A stretch of 64,000 bases of DNA from positions 1-64,000 of the forward strand of contig CANMKK010000028.1 in the NCBI GenBank assembly GCA_947498455.1, written 5' to 3'. Shown in pieces: positions 36,432 to 45,963 of this stretch. Position 1 is the first letter of the stretch. Every line of letters starts with the position of its first letter. This stretch comes from an uncultured Aquimarina sp. Its GTDB lineage: Bacteria > Bacteroidota > Bacteroidia > Flavobacteriales > Flavobacteriaceae. The notes under the pieces are model-generated. The model made no database searches. It was given only the letters and a program-made list of their open reading frames with translations, and was not told the origin of the DNA. Position numbers and translations under genes: made by a program.

Positions 36432-37694
36432 CTATGCAGGTTGCGTACCTTTTCTCAGTTCAATAACAGTAATCTCTGGCCAAATCCCAACTCTTCCGGG
36501 AAAGGCGTGAAAACCAAAACCTCTGTTCACATTAAGATAACGCCCCATTTCGTTATATATTCCTGCCCATTGCTTATAAACATATTGCACTGGACTCCAT
36601 TTTATAAAACCAGGTATCTCAATTCCAAACTGAAATCCATGAGTGTGCCCACTCAATGTAAGCTGATAATGATCTTCATTATTTTTCACTTCATAATCCC
36701 AATGTGAAGGATCATGGCTTAATAAAATTTTAAAATCTTCCCTCAAAACACCTTTAGAAGCTTTACTTAAATCACCTGCTTTTTTAAAATTATGCCCCCA
36801 ATTTTCCACTCCCACAATCGCTATTCTATCTCCACCCTTCTCCACAAACACATTTTCATTAAGTAATAACTTAAAATCAATCTTCGAATGAATGTCTTTT
36901 ATCGCTTCAAAATTAGCATCTTTCTCTTCTTTTGTGTCCCAAGTGACATATTCTCCATAATCATGATTCCCTAATATAGAATACTTCCCCAAGGATGGTG
37001 TTCTAAGTTTTTTAAAAACAGATATCCATTCATCCATTTCGCTAGCCATAGTATTTACAATATCTCCTGTAAAAACTAATAAATCAGTTTCTTGCCGATT
37101 GATTAAATCTATCGCATACTCTATTTTATCCGCTTCATCAAAGCTCCCTGAATGTATATCCGAAATCTGAGTTAATCTCAATCCATCAAAAGCATCAGGC
37201 AAATCATCAAAATATAATACATGATTTATAACCTTGAAATTATACTTTCCTCTAAAAATTCCGTGTATTAATCCACTAAAAGGTATCGCTGCTATCCCTA
37301 AGGCAACCTGACTAACAAATTTTCTTCTATCCGGCAGGTGTTGTGTTGCATTACCTTCGAAAAATGCATTCGTTATGTACGTATATCCAGCTATACACAA
37401 TCTAATAATATCCTCTCCAAACATGAACAACACAAAAATCAATTTAGGAACTAATGTCACTAGCATTAAACCGCTTGCCCGAAGCGTAAGTTTTGTTGGA
37501 CCTAAACTCCTATTATAAGTAGCAAAGACATAAATTACATAACTTAGAATCGCTAAAGAAACTATTAAATATACAATCTGCACCCATTGATTTTTGGTAA
37601 CAGTTTTTATTACTTGGTACGCATATACTTCTATTAAAACATATACAATTACAGGAATTATCCAACGCATAAAAGATCTAAACTTTATCAACAA
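36432..37694 (-). CDS. Membrane-anchored metallophosphoesterase
   Basis: A 420-residue protein with about four helices in the first 150 residues (LIPVIVYVLIEVYAYQV and others) and a cytoplasmic or periplasmic calcineurin-like domain. The metal-binding blocks are all there: ISDIHSGSF near 177, FTGDIVNT, GNHDYGE, LLSHDPSHW and SGHTHGFQFG. It resembles the YkuE/YaeI family; substrate (phospholipid or nucleotide) is unknown. It is transcribed leftward, upstream of the Cys-less thioredoxin gene, and may share a transcript with it. Confidence 0.9.
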   Translation of the reverse strand: MLIKFRSFMRWIIPVIVYVLIEVYAYQVIKTVTKNQWVQIVYLIVSLAILSYVIYVFATYNRSLGPTKLTLRASGLMLVTLVPKLIFVLFMFGEDIIRLCIAGYTYITNAFFEGNATQHLPDRRKFVSQVALGIAAIPFSGLIHGIFRGKYNFKVINHVLYFDDLPDAFDGLRLTQISDIHSGSFDEADKIEYAIDLINRQETDLLVFTGDIVNTMASEMDEWISVFKKLRTPSLGKYSILGNHDYGEYVTWDTKEEKDANFEAIKDIHSKIDFKLLLNENVFVEKGGDRIAIVGVENWGHNFKKAGDLSKASKGVLREDFKILLSHDPSHWDYEVKNNEDHYQLTLSGHTHGFQFGIEIPGFIKWSPVQYVYKQWAGIYNEMGRYLNVNRGFGFHAFPGRVGIWPEITVIELRKGTQPA

Positions 37695-37870
37695 AACTAT
37701 TCTACCTATTTACAACCTCGGTTATATTTAAGTAAAAATTAACGTATTACTAATTCACCATACAAAAAGAACGTAAACAACAGACCTACAAAGGCATATA
37801 AACCTACAAATGTTGTTTTTTTCTTTCATATGTAAAATTTTTATTCGTACCTTCGTCTAATCTTTTTGGG

Positions 37871-37933
37871 ATGATGAAACATATACAAAAAATCTACTAT
37901 ATTTATAAAAAATTAATACCGTATTTAAGGTAA
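37871..37933 (+). CDS. Possible 20-residue peptide upstream of polA
   Basis: ATG ATG AAA opens a 20-codon frame rich in Lys, Ile and Tyr (starts MMKHIQKIYYIYKK), ending TAA. The stop codon overlaps a 10-bp hairpin (37932-37954), and a second, GC-rich palindrome follows at 37967-37994. A TACCTTCG -7-like box lies just before it. The size and basic amphipathic nature fit a leader or toxin-like peptide, but chance cannot be excluded. Confidence 0.3.
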   Translation: MMKHIQKIYYIYKKLIPYLR

Positions 37934-37954
37934 TTGATAACATAGTTATCAATT
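37932..37954 (+). terminator. Hairpin with T-rich tail
   Basis: AATTGATAAC pairs with GTTATCAATT across a three-base ATA loop, followed by TTATTTT. Directly behind the small ORF. Confidence 0.5.
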
Positions 37955-37966
37955 TTATTTTGGGGC

Positions 37967-37994
37967 GAAATGCCGTCAGTACTGACGGCATTTC
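37967..37994. terminator. 28-bp perfect palindrome upstream of polA
   Basis: GAAATGCCGTCAG, TA, then its exact complement; GC-rich in an AT-rich region and followed by TTATTTC. It probably terminates the short transcript preceding polA, or acts as an operator. Confidence 0.5.
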
Positions 37995-38070
37995 TTATTT
38001 CATAGCTTTTCACGCTGATTTAAAAAATCTTCTTTTTATATTGCATTTCTAAAAAACCGGAACTCTTATT

Positions 38071-40890
38071 ATGTCACAAAAACGTCTTTTTCTACTCGAT
38101 GCCTTCGCACTTATTTTTAGAGGATATTACGCTCTAATTAAAAATCCGAGAATAAATTCTAAAGGACAAGATACTTCTGCTGTTATGGGGTTTGTTAACT
38201 CCCTTTTTGATGTTATTAAAAAAGAGAATCCAGATCACATTGCTGTTGCATTTGATAAACAAGGCAGTAAAGATCGATTGGAAATATACCCAGAATACAA
38301 AGCAAATAGGGACGAAACACCTGAGGCAATAAAAATTGCAGTACCTATCATCCAAGAGATCCTTAAAGCTATGCACATCCCTATTATAGAACAAGCGGGA
38401 GTCGAAGCAGACGATTTAATTGGTACTATTGCCAAACAAGCCGAAAAAGAAGGGTATCAAACCTATATGGTAACCCCTGATAAGGATTATGCACAGTTAG
38501 TCTCTGAGAATATTTTTATGTATCGACCTGCTCGTATGGGAAATGGTATAGAAATCTGGGGGATTCCAGAAGTACAGAAGAAGTTTGAGGTAGAACGACC
38601 TGAGCAAGTTATTGACTACCTCGGAATGATGGGAGATGCCGTTGACAACATCCCCGGATTGCCAGGTGTTGGAGATAAAACTGCTAAAAAGTTTATTGCC
38701 CAGTTTGGTTCTATGGAAGAGCTTCTTGCAAATACAGACCAACTGAAAGGCAAAATGAAAGAGAAAGTAGAAGCAAATAAGGAGCTAGGGCTACTTTCTA
38801 AAAAATTAGCGACAATTATCATTGATTGCGATGTAACATTCAATGCAGAAAATTATAAAATTTCAGAACCTAACAGTGAAAAAGTACAAGAGATTTTTGA
38901 AGAGTTAGAGTTTAGGAGATTAAAAGATCAGTTTCTGAAAATATTTTTTTCTTCTCAAGAATCAACACCAAAAACAACCTCTACAGCGAAGCAATCCAAA
39001 CAGGCCGGAGAGGGTCAGTTTTCGTTATTCGGAAATAACGATTCATCCCCATCAGAAACAACAACATTTTCCAACAGAAAAACAATCGCCAACACCGAAC
39101 ACTTTTATCAAAGTGTTGCTCCTGGTATGGCTATGAAGCTATTCTTAAATAACCTACTGAAGCAAGAGAATGTTTGCTTTGATACAGAAACCACAGGTCT
39201 TGACCCATTAATAGCAGAGCTGGTAGGAATTGCTTTTTCTTGGGAAATCGGAAAAGGATTCTATATCCCTTTTCCTGAGGATAAAAACGAAGCCCAAAAA
39301 CTCATAGAAGAGCTTCGTCCTTTTTTCGAGTCTCCTACTATTACAAAAATTGGTCAAAATCTAAAATATGATATCAAAGTATTAGCCAAATATGATATCG
39401 ATGTAAAAGGAAAACTTTTTGACACCATGCTTGCGCATTATTTAATCAATCCGGATATGCGACATAATATGGATGTTTTATCAGAAACTTACCTCAACTA
39501 CACTCCTGTTTCCATAACTGAGTTAATTGGTAAAAAGGGTAAGAACCAGTTATCATTTAGAGAGGTTCCTATAGACAAACAAACAGAATACGCTGTAGAA
39601 GATGCGGATGTAACCTATCAACTTAAGGAACATTTTGCACCTGAACTTAACGATGCGAACATTTCATCTCTTTTCGAAGATATCGAGATACCATTATTAC
39701 GAGTGTTGGCTGATATGGAAATCGAGGGTATAAATCTGGACAAACAATTCTTACAATCTCTTTCTCAAGATCTCGAAAACGACATTAAAGAACTAGAAAG
39801 CGCTATATACAAAGAGGCCGGAGAAGAATTTAACATCGCATCCCCTAAACAATTAGGAGTTATCCTTTTTGAAAAAATGAAACTTGTAGATAAACCCAAA
39901 AAGACTAAAACTGGACAATACTCTACTGCAGAAGATGTACTATCATATTTAGCAAAAGATCACGGAATTATCCAAAACATACTTGATTTCAGGGGCTTAT
40001 CTAAACTAAAAAGCACCTATATAGATGCTTTACCAAATCAGGTAAACCCAACAACCGGGCACGTACATACAGATTACATGCAGACTGTAGCTGCTACCGG
40101 AAGACTAAGCTCCAACAACCCTAACTTACAAAATATCCCAATACGGACAGAACGAGGAAGACAGGTAAGAAAGGCTTTTGTTCCCAGAAACAATGAATAT
40201 ACACTTTTAGCTGCCGATTACTCTCAGATCGAACTAAGGATCATTGCTGCATTAAGTAAAGAAGAAACGATGATTAATGCTTTTAAAAATGGAGAAGACA
40301 TCCACGCTTCTACAGCAGCAAAAGTATTTAATGTACCTATAGAAGAAGTCACTAGAGAGCAACGAAGTAATGCCAAAACAGTGAATTTTGGAATTATTTA
40401 TGGAGTTTCCGCTTTTGGATTGAGCAACCAAACTGATCTTTCACGTAGTGAAGCAAAAGAATTGATTGACACTTATTATAAGACCTATCCCAAACTACGC
40501 AACTATATGAGCGAACTTATCGATTTTGCAAGGGACAACGGGTATGTTCAGACGGTACTAGGTAGGCGTCGATATCTAAAAGATATTAACTCTGCCAATG
40601 CCGTAGTAAGAGGCGCCGCAGAAAGAAATGCTGTAAACGCACCAATCCAAGGTAGTGCAGCCGACATTATCAAAATTGCTATGATTAATATCCATAAGAA
40701 ATTAAAAGAACAAGAATATAAAACCAAAATGTTACTACAGGTACATGATGAACTGGTTTTTGATGTATATAAACCCGAATTAGAAGAAGTTCAAAATTTA
40801 ATTAAATCTGAAATGGAAAATGCTTATGAATTAGCAGTTCCTCTTGATGTTGATTTAGGACTTGGAGATAATTGGCTAGAAGCTCATTAA
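38071..40890 (+). CDS. polA: DNA polymerase I
   Basis: Repair and Okazaki-fragment polymerase of 939 residues with all three domains. The 5'-3' exonuclease spans about 1-290 (LLDAFALIFRGYYA, GVEADDLIGT, GLPGVGDKTAKK). The 3'-5' exonuclease spans 340-530 with its metal ligands present (FDTETTGLDP near 370, YAVEDADVTYQL), so proofreading should be intact. The polymerase domain has motif A AADYSQIELR near 715, the O-helix RSNAKTVNFGIIYG and motif C QVHDELVFDV near 890. Its TAA stop is the first triplet of a family B repeat. Confidence 0.97.
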   Translation: MSQKRLFLLDAFALIFRGYYALIKNPRINSKGQDTSAVMGFVNSLFDVIKKENPDHIAVAFDKQGSKDRLEIYPEYKANRDETPEAIKIAVPIIQEILKAMHIPIIEQAGVEADDLIGTIAKQAEKEGYQTYMVTPDKDYAQLVSENIFMYRPARMGNGIEIWGIPEVQKKFEVERPEQVIDYLGMMGDAVDNIPGLPGVGDKTAKKFIAQFGSMEELLANTDQLKGKMKEKVEANKELGLLSKKLATIIIDCDVTFNAENYKISEPNSEKVQEIFEELEFRRLKDQFLKIFFSSQESTPKTTSTAKQSKQAGEGQFSLFGNNDSSPSETTTFSNRKTIANTEHFYQSVAPGMAMKLFLNNLLKQENVCFDTETTGLDPLIAELVGIAFSWEIGKGFYIPFPEDKNEAQKLIEELRPFFESPTITKIGQNLKYDIKVLAKYDIDVKGKLFDTMLAHYLINPDMRHNMDVLSETYLNYTPVSITELIGKKGKNQLSFREVPIDKQTEYAVEDADVTYQLKEHFAPELNDANISSLFEDIEIPLLRVLADMEIEGINLDKQFLQSLSQDLENDIKELESAIYKEAGEEFNIASPKQLGVILFEKMKLVDKPKKTKTGQYSTAEDVLSYLAKDHGIIQNILDFRGLSKLKSTYIDALPNQVNPTTGHVHTDYMQTVAATGRLSSNNPNLQNIPIRTERGRQVRKAFVPRNNEYTLLAADYSQIELRIIAALSKEETMINAFKNGEDIHASTAAKVFNVPIEEVTREQRSNAKTVNFGIIYGVSAFGLSNQTDLSRSEAKELIDTYYKTYPKLRNYMSELIDFARDNGYVQTVLGRRRYLKDINSANAVVRGAAERNAVNAPIQGSAADIIKIAMINIHKKLKEQEYKTKMLLQVHDELVFDVYKPELEEVQNLIKSEMENAYELAVPLDVDLGLGDNWLEAH

Positions 40891-40977
40891 GATCAACTGC
40901 CTGGGGTAAACTAGTGACTCGTTTAATAGATACGGATACATTTAGAATCTCGAATTAAACTACACGACGTGGACTAA
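40888..40977 (+). repeat. Family B post-stop repeat, degenerate (copy B3)
   Basis: Starts at the polA stop codon (TAAGATCAACTGCC, compare TAAGTCAACTACC in B1), keeps GGGTAAACT, ATTTAGAATCTCG and GAATTAAACTACACGACGTGGACTAAA, and lacks about 17 bases in the middle. Same orientation as polA. Confidence 0.55.
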
Positions 40978-41020
40978 ACCTAGCAATTTTTGATCGTAAA
41001 CTATTCCTAATTTACTACTA

Positions 41021-41171
41021 TTTGAATTATTTTGTACTAGATTAAGGTATAAAATTAAAGAATAACCACTTGCAATGAACTACGTCGAAGTATAGCTATT
41101 ATTGAATTTATAACGTAGATATAGTGCAAAAGAAACGAACTATATGCGAAAGTTTTATGCGTAAATCGTAT
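41021..41171 (+). repeat. Family A fold-back repeat lacking its left end (copy A3)
   Basis: From TTTGAATTATTTTGTACTAG to GTAAATCGTAT it is close to A4 (62117-62300), including the apical insert with CTACGTCGAAGTATAG. The outer 30 bases of the left arm are gone or unrecognisable, where the element abuts B3. Confidence 0.7.
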
Positions 41172-41286
41172 TACAGCTTCCAACCATTATAAAACACCAA
41201 CACTTCACTATATTTTTCATTAAGTACACTATAGTAGTGACCATACTTAAATTAACAAAACACCTATATCTATGATAATTTGTAAC

Positions 41287-41318
41287 AAAAAATGCTCTCC
41301 TTACATAAAAGAGAGCAC
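41287..41318 (-). terminator. Terminator of the lipocalin-like lipoprotein gene
   Basis: GTGCTCTC/GAGAGCAT stem with a T run on the minus strand, about 30 bases past the stop. Confidence 0.7.
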
Positions 41319-41344
41319 CTTGATAAATTATACGTAAAAGAAGA

Positions 41345-41815
41345 TTACTTCCTTTTAAACTCTAAATCTACAGAACCTATATTTTCAATTGAATCAGTGA
41401 ATGACAATGTCGTTTCCGTAACCACAATTGTAACTGTTTTAGTATCATCTCCGGGAGTATATCCAAATGTAAGCCTATCCTTATCCAATGCCCAAGCCCC
41501 CTCTCTATTTAAAAGAGCATCTAAGCATTCTGCCGTAATAATCGGAAAAGACTCTGCATTGATATCCAGCTGCACACTTTCTTGTGTAAAGGTACTATCA
41601 TCATTAACAACGATTGTATCTTTAAAACATGGTAATTCTTCTAGAAGATTTGTAGATGTTGTACCGTCTTGATTAAGATCCAAAGCCAAAGATCCTATCG
41701 CCGAACTAAGTTCCCATGTTCCAACCAATGACACTTCATTAGATGTTGTTTCATCATCAGAACTACAAGAAATAAGGGCTATTGAAAATGCGAAAAGAAA
41801 AATTTTAAGTTTCAT
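41345..41815 (-). CDS. Lipocalin-like lipoprotein
   Basis: About 156 residues from the Met at 41815, chosen because it begins a standard lipoprotein signal (MKLKIFLFAFSIALISC then SSDD); an upstream ATG adds only three residues. The mature part starts with VGTWELSS and continues as short beta strands (TFTQESVQL, RLTFGYTPGDD, LSFTDS), the pattern of the small Bacteroidetes lipocalin-like domain. The SSDDET after the Cys fits the acidic surface-export signal described for Bacteroidetes lipoproteins. Ligand unknown. Single gene with a terminator. Confidence 0.8.
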   Translation of the reverse strand: MKLKIFLFAFSIALISCSSDDETTSNEVSLVGTWELSSAIGSLALDLNQDGTTSTNLLEELPCFKDTIVVNDDSTFTQESVQLDINAESFPIITAECLDALLNREGAWALDKDRLTFGYTPGDDTKTVTIVVTETTLSFTDSIENIGSVDLEFKRK

Positions 41816-42012
41816 AATAAACAAATAATTTAATTTAGATTTTTATAACGCTACTCTAACAAAAATAGTGTTATTAAAATTCAGAGCCCTATTACATTCA
41901 TTTTTTTTTTAGAATATACTGTAACAAATAGCTTACTCAAGACATTAACTAATATAAAGAGGGTTTACAACTCAACATTGTACGCACTTTAAAATTTTAT
42001 TAATTATTAAGT

Positions 42013-42020
42013 TAACTTTG
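42013..42020 (+). promoter_or_regulatory. Putative -7 box for the LRR protein
   Basis: TAACTTTG, full TAnnTTTG match, 23 bases before the ATG at 42044. Confidence 0.55.
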
Positions 42021-42043
42021 CCAACTATTTAAAAACCCTAAAA

Positions 42044-44566
42044 ATGAAAAGATTACTATCTTACTTATTGCTCTTATGTTCTATTTCTTTGTTTTCTCAG
42101 GAAATATCAGAAAATGATAAAAATGCTCTTATTGCGTTATACAATTCGACAAATGGAGCAAACTGGACAAACACTTGGAATCTCGATGAATCTCCAACAA
42201 ATTGGTATGGCGTTGTTACCAATATTGTTTTTGGCTCATCGGGAGCAGAACGACACGTTGACGAGATCAACTTATCTAACAACAACCTAACCGGAACTAT
42301 CCCTATTGATTTAGGAAACCTAAAAAGTCTTAATACCTTAAATCTTTCTGATAATACCATTACCGGAACAATTCCTGGGGAATTAGGGAGTGCGGAAGAT
42401 TTAAATTATCTCTATTTACAAAACAATCAATTAAACGGAGATATCCCGATCGAACTCTTCACACTAAATGAAAGACATTTTGTGGAAATCAATTTAAGTT
42501 CTAATAAACTTACTGGTACATTACCTGTAGAAATTGGAAATTCTATCGCCAATATCGGACATGTTAACGTATCGAATAACCTATTAACGGATGTGCCAAA
42601 TTATACGAATATCTCCTTATTCAGAATAGAAACACTGGATATTAGTAATAATAATATTTATTTCTCTGTTTTCGAAAGAACACCTTCATTTGATAACATT
42701 GCAGAAGTACTAGAAGACAATGTGGCAAACTTAACTTATTCACCACAAAATAAGATTGGCGATATTGAGAATATAACTATTGATGAAGGAAACAACACAA
42801 CTCTCTCCATTACAAGTTTAACTAGCCCTAACAACACATATCAATGGCTTAAAAACGGACAACTAATCGAAAATGCTACAAATGCCACATATGAGATCAC
42901 CAACGCAGATTTGACAAATGAAGGCACTTATCATTGCGAAATAAAAAACAGTAATGTATCTAACTTAACTGTACTTAGAAATGACATTTTTATTAATGTC
43001 AATGCTGCTGTGACGGATAGAAATGCTTTAATAGCTATATATAATGCTACAGACGGAGCTAATTGGACAAATCCTTGGGATCTTACCGCAAATGAAAGTA
43101 CCTGGACTGGCGTAACAGTTAATAATGATGGAAGGGTAACTGAATTATCTTTAAGTTTCAGAAATCTAAATGGAACATTACCCAATGAAATTGGAAATCT
43201 AACAGAACTTACAAAATTAAACATCTTTGGAGGCTCATCCAATAACCTTACAGGGACTATACCTGCCAGTATCTGCAATCTTACCAAACTAGAAAGTATT
43301 ACATTATCTCAAAACAAATTAACAGGCGAAATCCCTAGCTGCTTATTTTCCATCACTTCACTAAAAACAATAAGTATTTCTGGAGACTCTCCAATATTCA
43401 TTCTTGACCTTCCCAACGACCTTTCTCACTTAGTTAATTTAGAATCTCTTAGCTTACAAAGAGTTGATTTATCATCCGAAGGCGGATTCCCAGAAAGTGT
43501 TTTTCAATTAACCAACCTTACCAGACTATACCTGGATATTAATAGATTTACAGGTGAGATCCCTCCAGGCATTAGCAATCTCACTGAATTAACATACTTA
43601 AATATAGGAGGAAACAACTTAACAGGAAGTATTCCTAGTGAAATTGGATCATTAACTAATCTGATTCACCTCAGTTTTCGTAACACATCCATGAGTGGTA
43701 ATATTCCAAGTGAGCTAGGAAACTTAACTAACCTGATATTCTTAACCATCGGAGGTACGGATATTGAAGGTGAAATACCAAGCTCATTTTCTAACTTAGC
43801 GCAACTAAAAATATTTTCTATAGGGAGAAATAATCTTAGTGGGCCTATTCCAAATTTTTTCACAACTTTTAATGATTTAAGTTTACTAGAATTTCACGAA
43901 AACAATTTTTCTGGAGCGATTCCTGACTTTACAGGCAATTCAGGTTTAACCAGACTCTTTTTTGATAATAATAATTTTGTGTTTGATGATTTTGAAAATG
44001 AATTCTCTCAATATCAAACCAACATTTCCCTTTTTAGACATACACCACAATCTAATATTGACAGCGAAGAAACCTTTATTATTAATGAGGGAGAAACAAT
44101 TACTTTGTCTGTAGAAGCCACCCAAAGTTCTAACAACAACTATCAGTGGCGTAAAAATGGAGTTAACATTGATGGTGCCAATGAACGCACATTGGTAATT
44201 CCTAATGCAGGTTCCTCTGATATTGGCGAGTATGATTGCCTTGTAACTAATAGCATTGTTAATGACTTAACACTTATCAGAAACAAAATCACTCTTAATG
44301 TCACTTTAGGATTTGATGATTTCAGTCGTGCCGGTATAAAAGTATACCCTATCCCTGCTAAAGACAATATCACTTTATCTTTAGGTTCTCAAAAAGGAGA
44401 AAATATTACAGCTTCTATCTACAGTATATTAGGAAATCTAATTTTGGAGAAAAAAAATGTAACGAACAACCAAGCTCTGGATCTTTCTGGTTTGCAAAGC
44501 GGAAGTTATATTCTTAAATTAAGCACCAATACTAAAGACTACACATCTAATATCATAAAACTGTAA
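42044..44566 (+). CDS. Secreted leucine-rich repeat protein with Ig-like domains and type IX sorting tail
   Basis: An 840-residue surface protein. Signal peptide: residues 1-19 (LLSYLLLLCSISLFSQ). It then has an internally duplicated layout: a cap with NALIALYNSTNGANWTNTW near 25, plant-type LRRs (NLTGTIPxxLGNLxxL) and an Ig-like domain (YQWLKNGQL, GTYHCEIKNS) to about 320; then NALIAIYNATDGANWTNPW, more LRRs and a second Ig-like domain (YQWRKNGVNI, GEYDCLVTNS) to about 755. The end (VYPIPAKDNITLSL to NIIKL) is a type A T9SS C-terminal signal. Probably an adhesin or ligand binder. Confidence 0.9.
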   Translation: MKRLLSYLLLLCSISLFSQEISENDKNALIALYNSTNGANWTNTWNLDESPTNWYGVVTNIVFGSSGAERHVDEINLSNNNLTGTIPIDLGNLKSLNTLNLSDNTITGTIPGELGSAEDLNYLYLQNNQLNGDIPIELFTLNERHFVEINLSSNKLTGTLPVEIGNSIANIGHVNVSNNLLTDVPNYTNISLFRIETLDISNNNIYFSVFERTPSFDNIAEVLEDNVANLTYSPQNKIGDIENITIDEGNNTTLSITSLTSPNNTYQWLKNGQLIENATNATYEITNADLTNEGTYHCEIKNSNVSNLTVLRNDIFINVNAAVTDRNALIAIYNATDGANWTNPWDLTANESTWTGVTVNNDGRVTELSLSFRNLNGTLPNEIGNLTELTKLNIFGGSSNNLTGTIPASICNLTKLESITLSQNKLTGEIPSCLFSITSLKTISISGDSPIFILDLPNDLSHLVNLESLSLQRVDLSSEGGFPESVFQLTNLTRLYLDINRFTGEIPPGISNLTELTYLNIGGNNLTGSIPSEIGSLTNLIHLSFRNTSMSGNIPSELGNLTNLIFLTIGGTDIEGEIPSSFSNLAQLKIFSIGRNNLSGPIPNFFTTFNDLSLLEFHENNFSGAIPDFTGNSGLTRLFFDNNNFVFDDFENEFSQYQTNISLFRHTPQSNIDSEETFIINEGETITLSVEATQSSNNNYQWRKNGVNIDGANERTLVIPNAGSSDIGEYDCLVTNSIVNDLTLIRNKITLNVTLGFDDFSRAGIKVYPIPAKDNITLSLGSQKGENITASIYSILGNLILEKKNVTNNQALDLSGLQSGSYILKLSTNTKDYTSNIIKL

Positions 44567-44580
44567 GTATAATAAATATC

Positions 44581-44621
44581 AAAAAAAATAAGCCTCGGTA
44601 AGATTCGAGGCTTATTTTTTA
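44581..44621. terminator. Bidirectional terminator between LRR and serine hydrolase genes
   Basis: AAATAAGCCTCG/CGAGGCTTATTT stem with A and T runs outside. Confidence 0.8.
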
Positions 44622-44639
44622 TTCAGAAATCATCACTAG

Positions 44640-45839
44640 TTAATTGAGCATAGCAGCCTTAAAAAAGTCATAATAGCTTAAAAAAGTTGGAATAACTGGG
44701 CCATTAAAAGGATTCGGGCCATTAAACAACACACATACCGCGATTTTATTCTCCGGATCAACCATCAACTGTGTTTTATACTGATTTACATTTCCTCCGT
44801 GATAGATAATTGTTCTTCCTCTATAATCTAGCACTCTCCAACCTTTGGCATAAAAAGAATCTGTTACTCCATCCCATAAATTCACATATGTATTCTTATC
44901 ACTTGTACATATAACTGGACTAAAAACATCATTTAGGCTTTTTTCAGAAATAATATCAGGCCTATATCCCAGTAGCACTTTTAAATACTCCCCCATATCT
45001 GTAATAGAAGCATTTACACCACCAGCAGCGGCTACATTATAGTAATTTTTATGCAGACTTGTTAATGAATATTTTTTGGAATAATGATTCCATTTATGAG
45101 GCAAAGCTACATTATCATTTTGTTTAATATCAGCATAAGTACTAGACGCATACTTCATTCCCGCAGGAATAAACAGTCTTTCCTTAAGTAAAGTTTCAAA
45201 AGTTTTTCCAGTTTCTTTTTCCATTACTTTTTCAACCACCGAAAAAGCAGCATTTTGATACTCATACTCTGTTCCTTCTTTTGCCACTACACCAACATTT
45301 CTAAACCCTGAAACAATAGTAGACAACGGCAAACCTTTATGAATCAATTTAGAATTCGTATACTTATATAATCCCGAGGTATGAGACAACAAGTGATTTA
45401 CGGTTAATCTTGCTGCTTGTGCCTTATCTCTTAAATCAAAACTTGCAACTGAATTTTTAACAAAGTGTCCCCAATTTAGCTCATTATGATCCACTAAATT
45501 ACCTGCCAAAATGGAAGTCACTCCTTTTGATAAACTAGCAATCCTAAACACCGTATTAACATCAACAGAATCTTCTGTATGGATTTTTTTTACACCAAAA
45601 CCTTTTTTATAAATAACAGTAGAGTCTTTTACAATAACAATTGCAGCTCCTGGACATTCTGAGATATTGAAATTGGTTTTAAAAAATTTTTCATAATGAT
45701 TTAAAAAAAAGGATAAGGATAATGTATCCTTTTTCTCTTTCAAACCTTGTACTATACTTCGATTTTCTTGATTACTATCTGCAGAAACTGTAAAACTAAC
45801 CAAAAAAAAGAGTGAAAAAACGATAAAAAAATACTTCAT
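44640..45839 (-). CDS. Serine hydrolase of the beta-lactamase/PBP-like family
   Basis: A 399-residue exported protein with a signal peptide (MKYFFIVFSLFFLVSFTVSA). The three class C-type motifs are present: SLSK near residue 102, YQN near 191 and HGG near 345. The family (Beta-lactamase, PF00144) includes esterases, D-aminopeptidases and true AmpC enzymes; nothing here singles out beta-lactam hydrolysis. It converges on the LRR gene and has no operon partners. Confidence 0.88.
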   Translation of the reverse strand: MKYFFIVFSLFFLVSFTVSADSNQENRSIVQGLKEKKDTLSLSFFLNHYEKFFKTNFNISECPGAAIVIVKDSTVIYKKGFGVKKIHTEDSVDVNTVFRIASLSKGVTSILAGNLVDHNELNWGHFVKNSVASFDLRDKAQAARLTVNHLLSHTSGLYKYTNSKLIHKGLPLSTIVSGFRNVGVVAKEGTEYEYQNAAFSVVEKVMEKETGKTFETLLKERLFIPAGMKYASSTYADIKQNDNVALPHKWNHYSKKYSLTSLHKNYYNVAAAGGVNASITDMGEYLKVLLGYRPDIISEKSLNDVFSPVICTSDKNTYVNLWDGVTDSFYAKGWRVLDYRGRTIIYHGGNVNQYKTQLMVDPENKIAVCVLFNGPNPFNGPVIPTFLSYYDFFKAAMLN

Positions 45840-45963
45840 GTCGCAACAATGTTATTCGTCGCAAAATACAAGGAATGGGTTAATCAAAAAACTTTTTTAA
45901 TGCATTTATTTATCTATCTTGTTCATACTCTAAGGTTCTTCCTAAGTTATTTTTTTCTTCAAA

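Noticed and set aside
44640..45839. Antibiotic-resistance beta-lactamase
   Set aside because: The motifs fit the broad serine hydrolase family; nothing specific supports beta-lactam hydrolysis.
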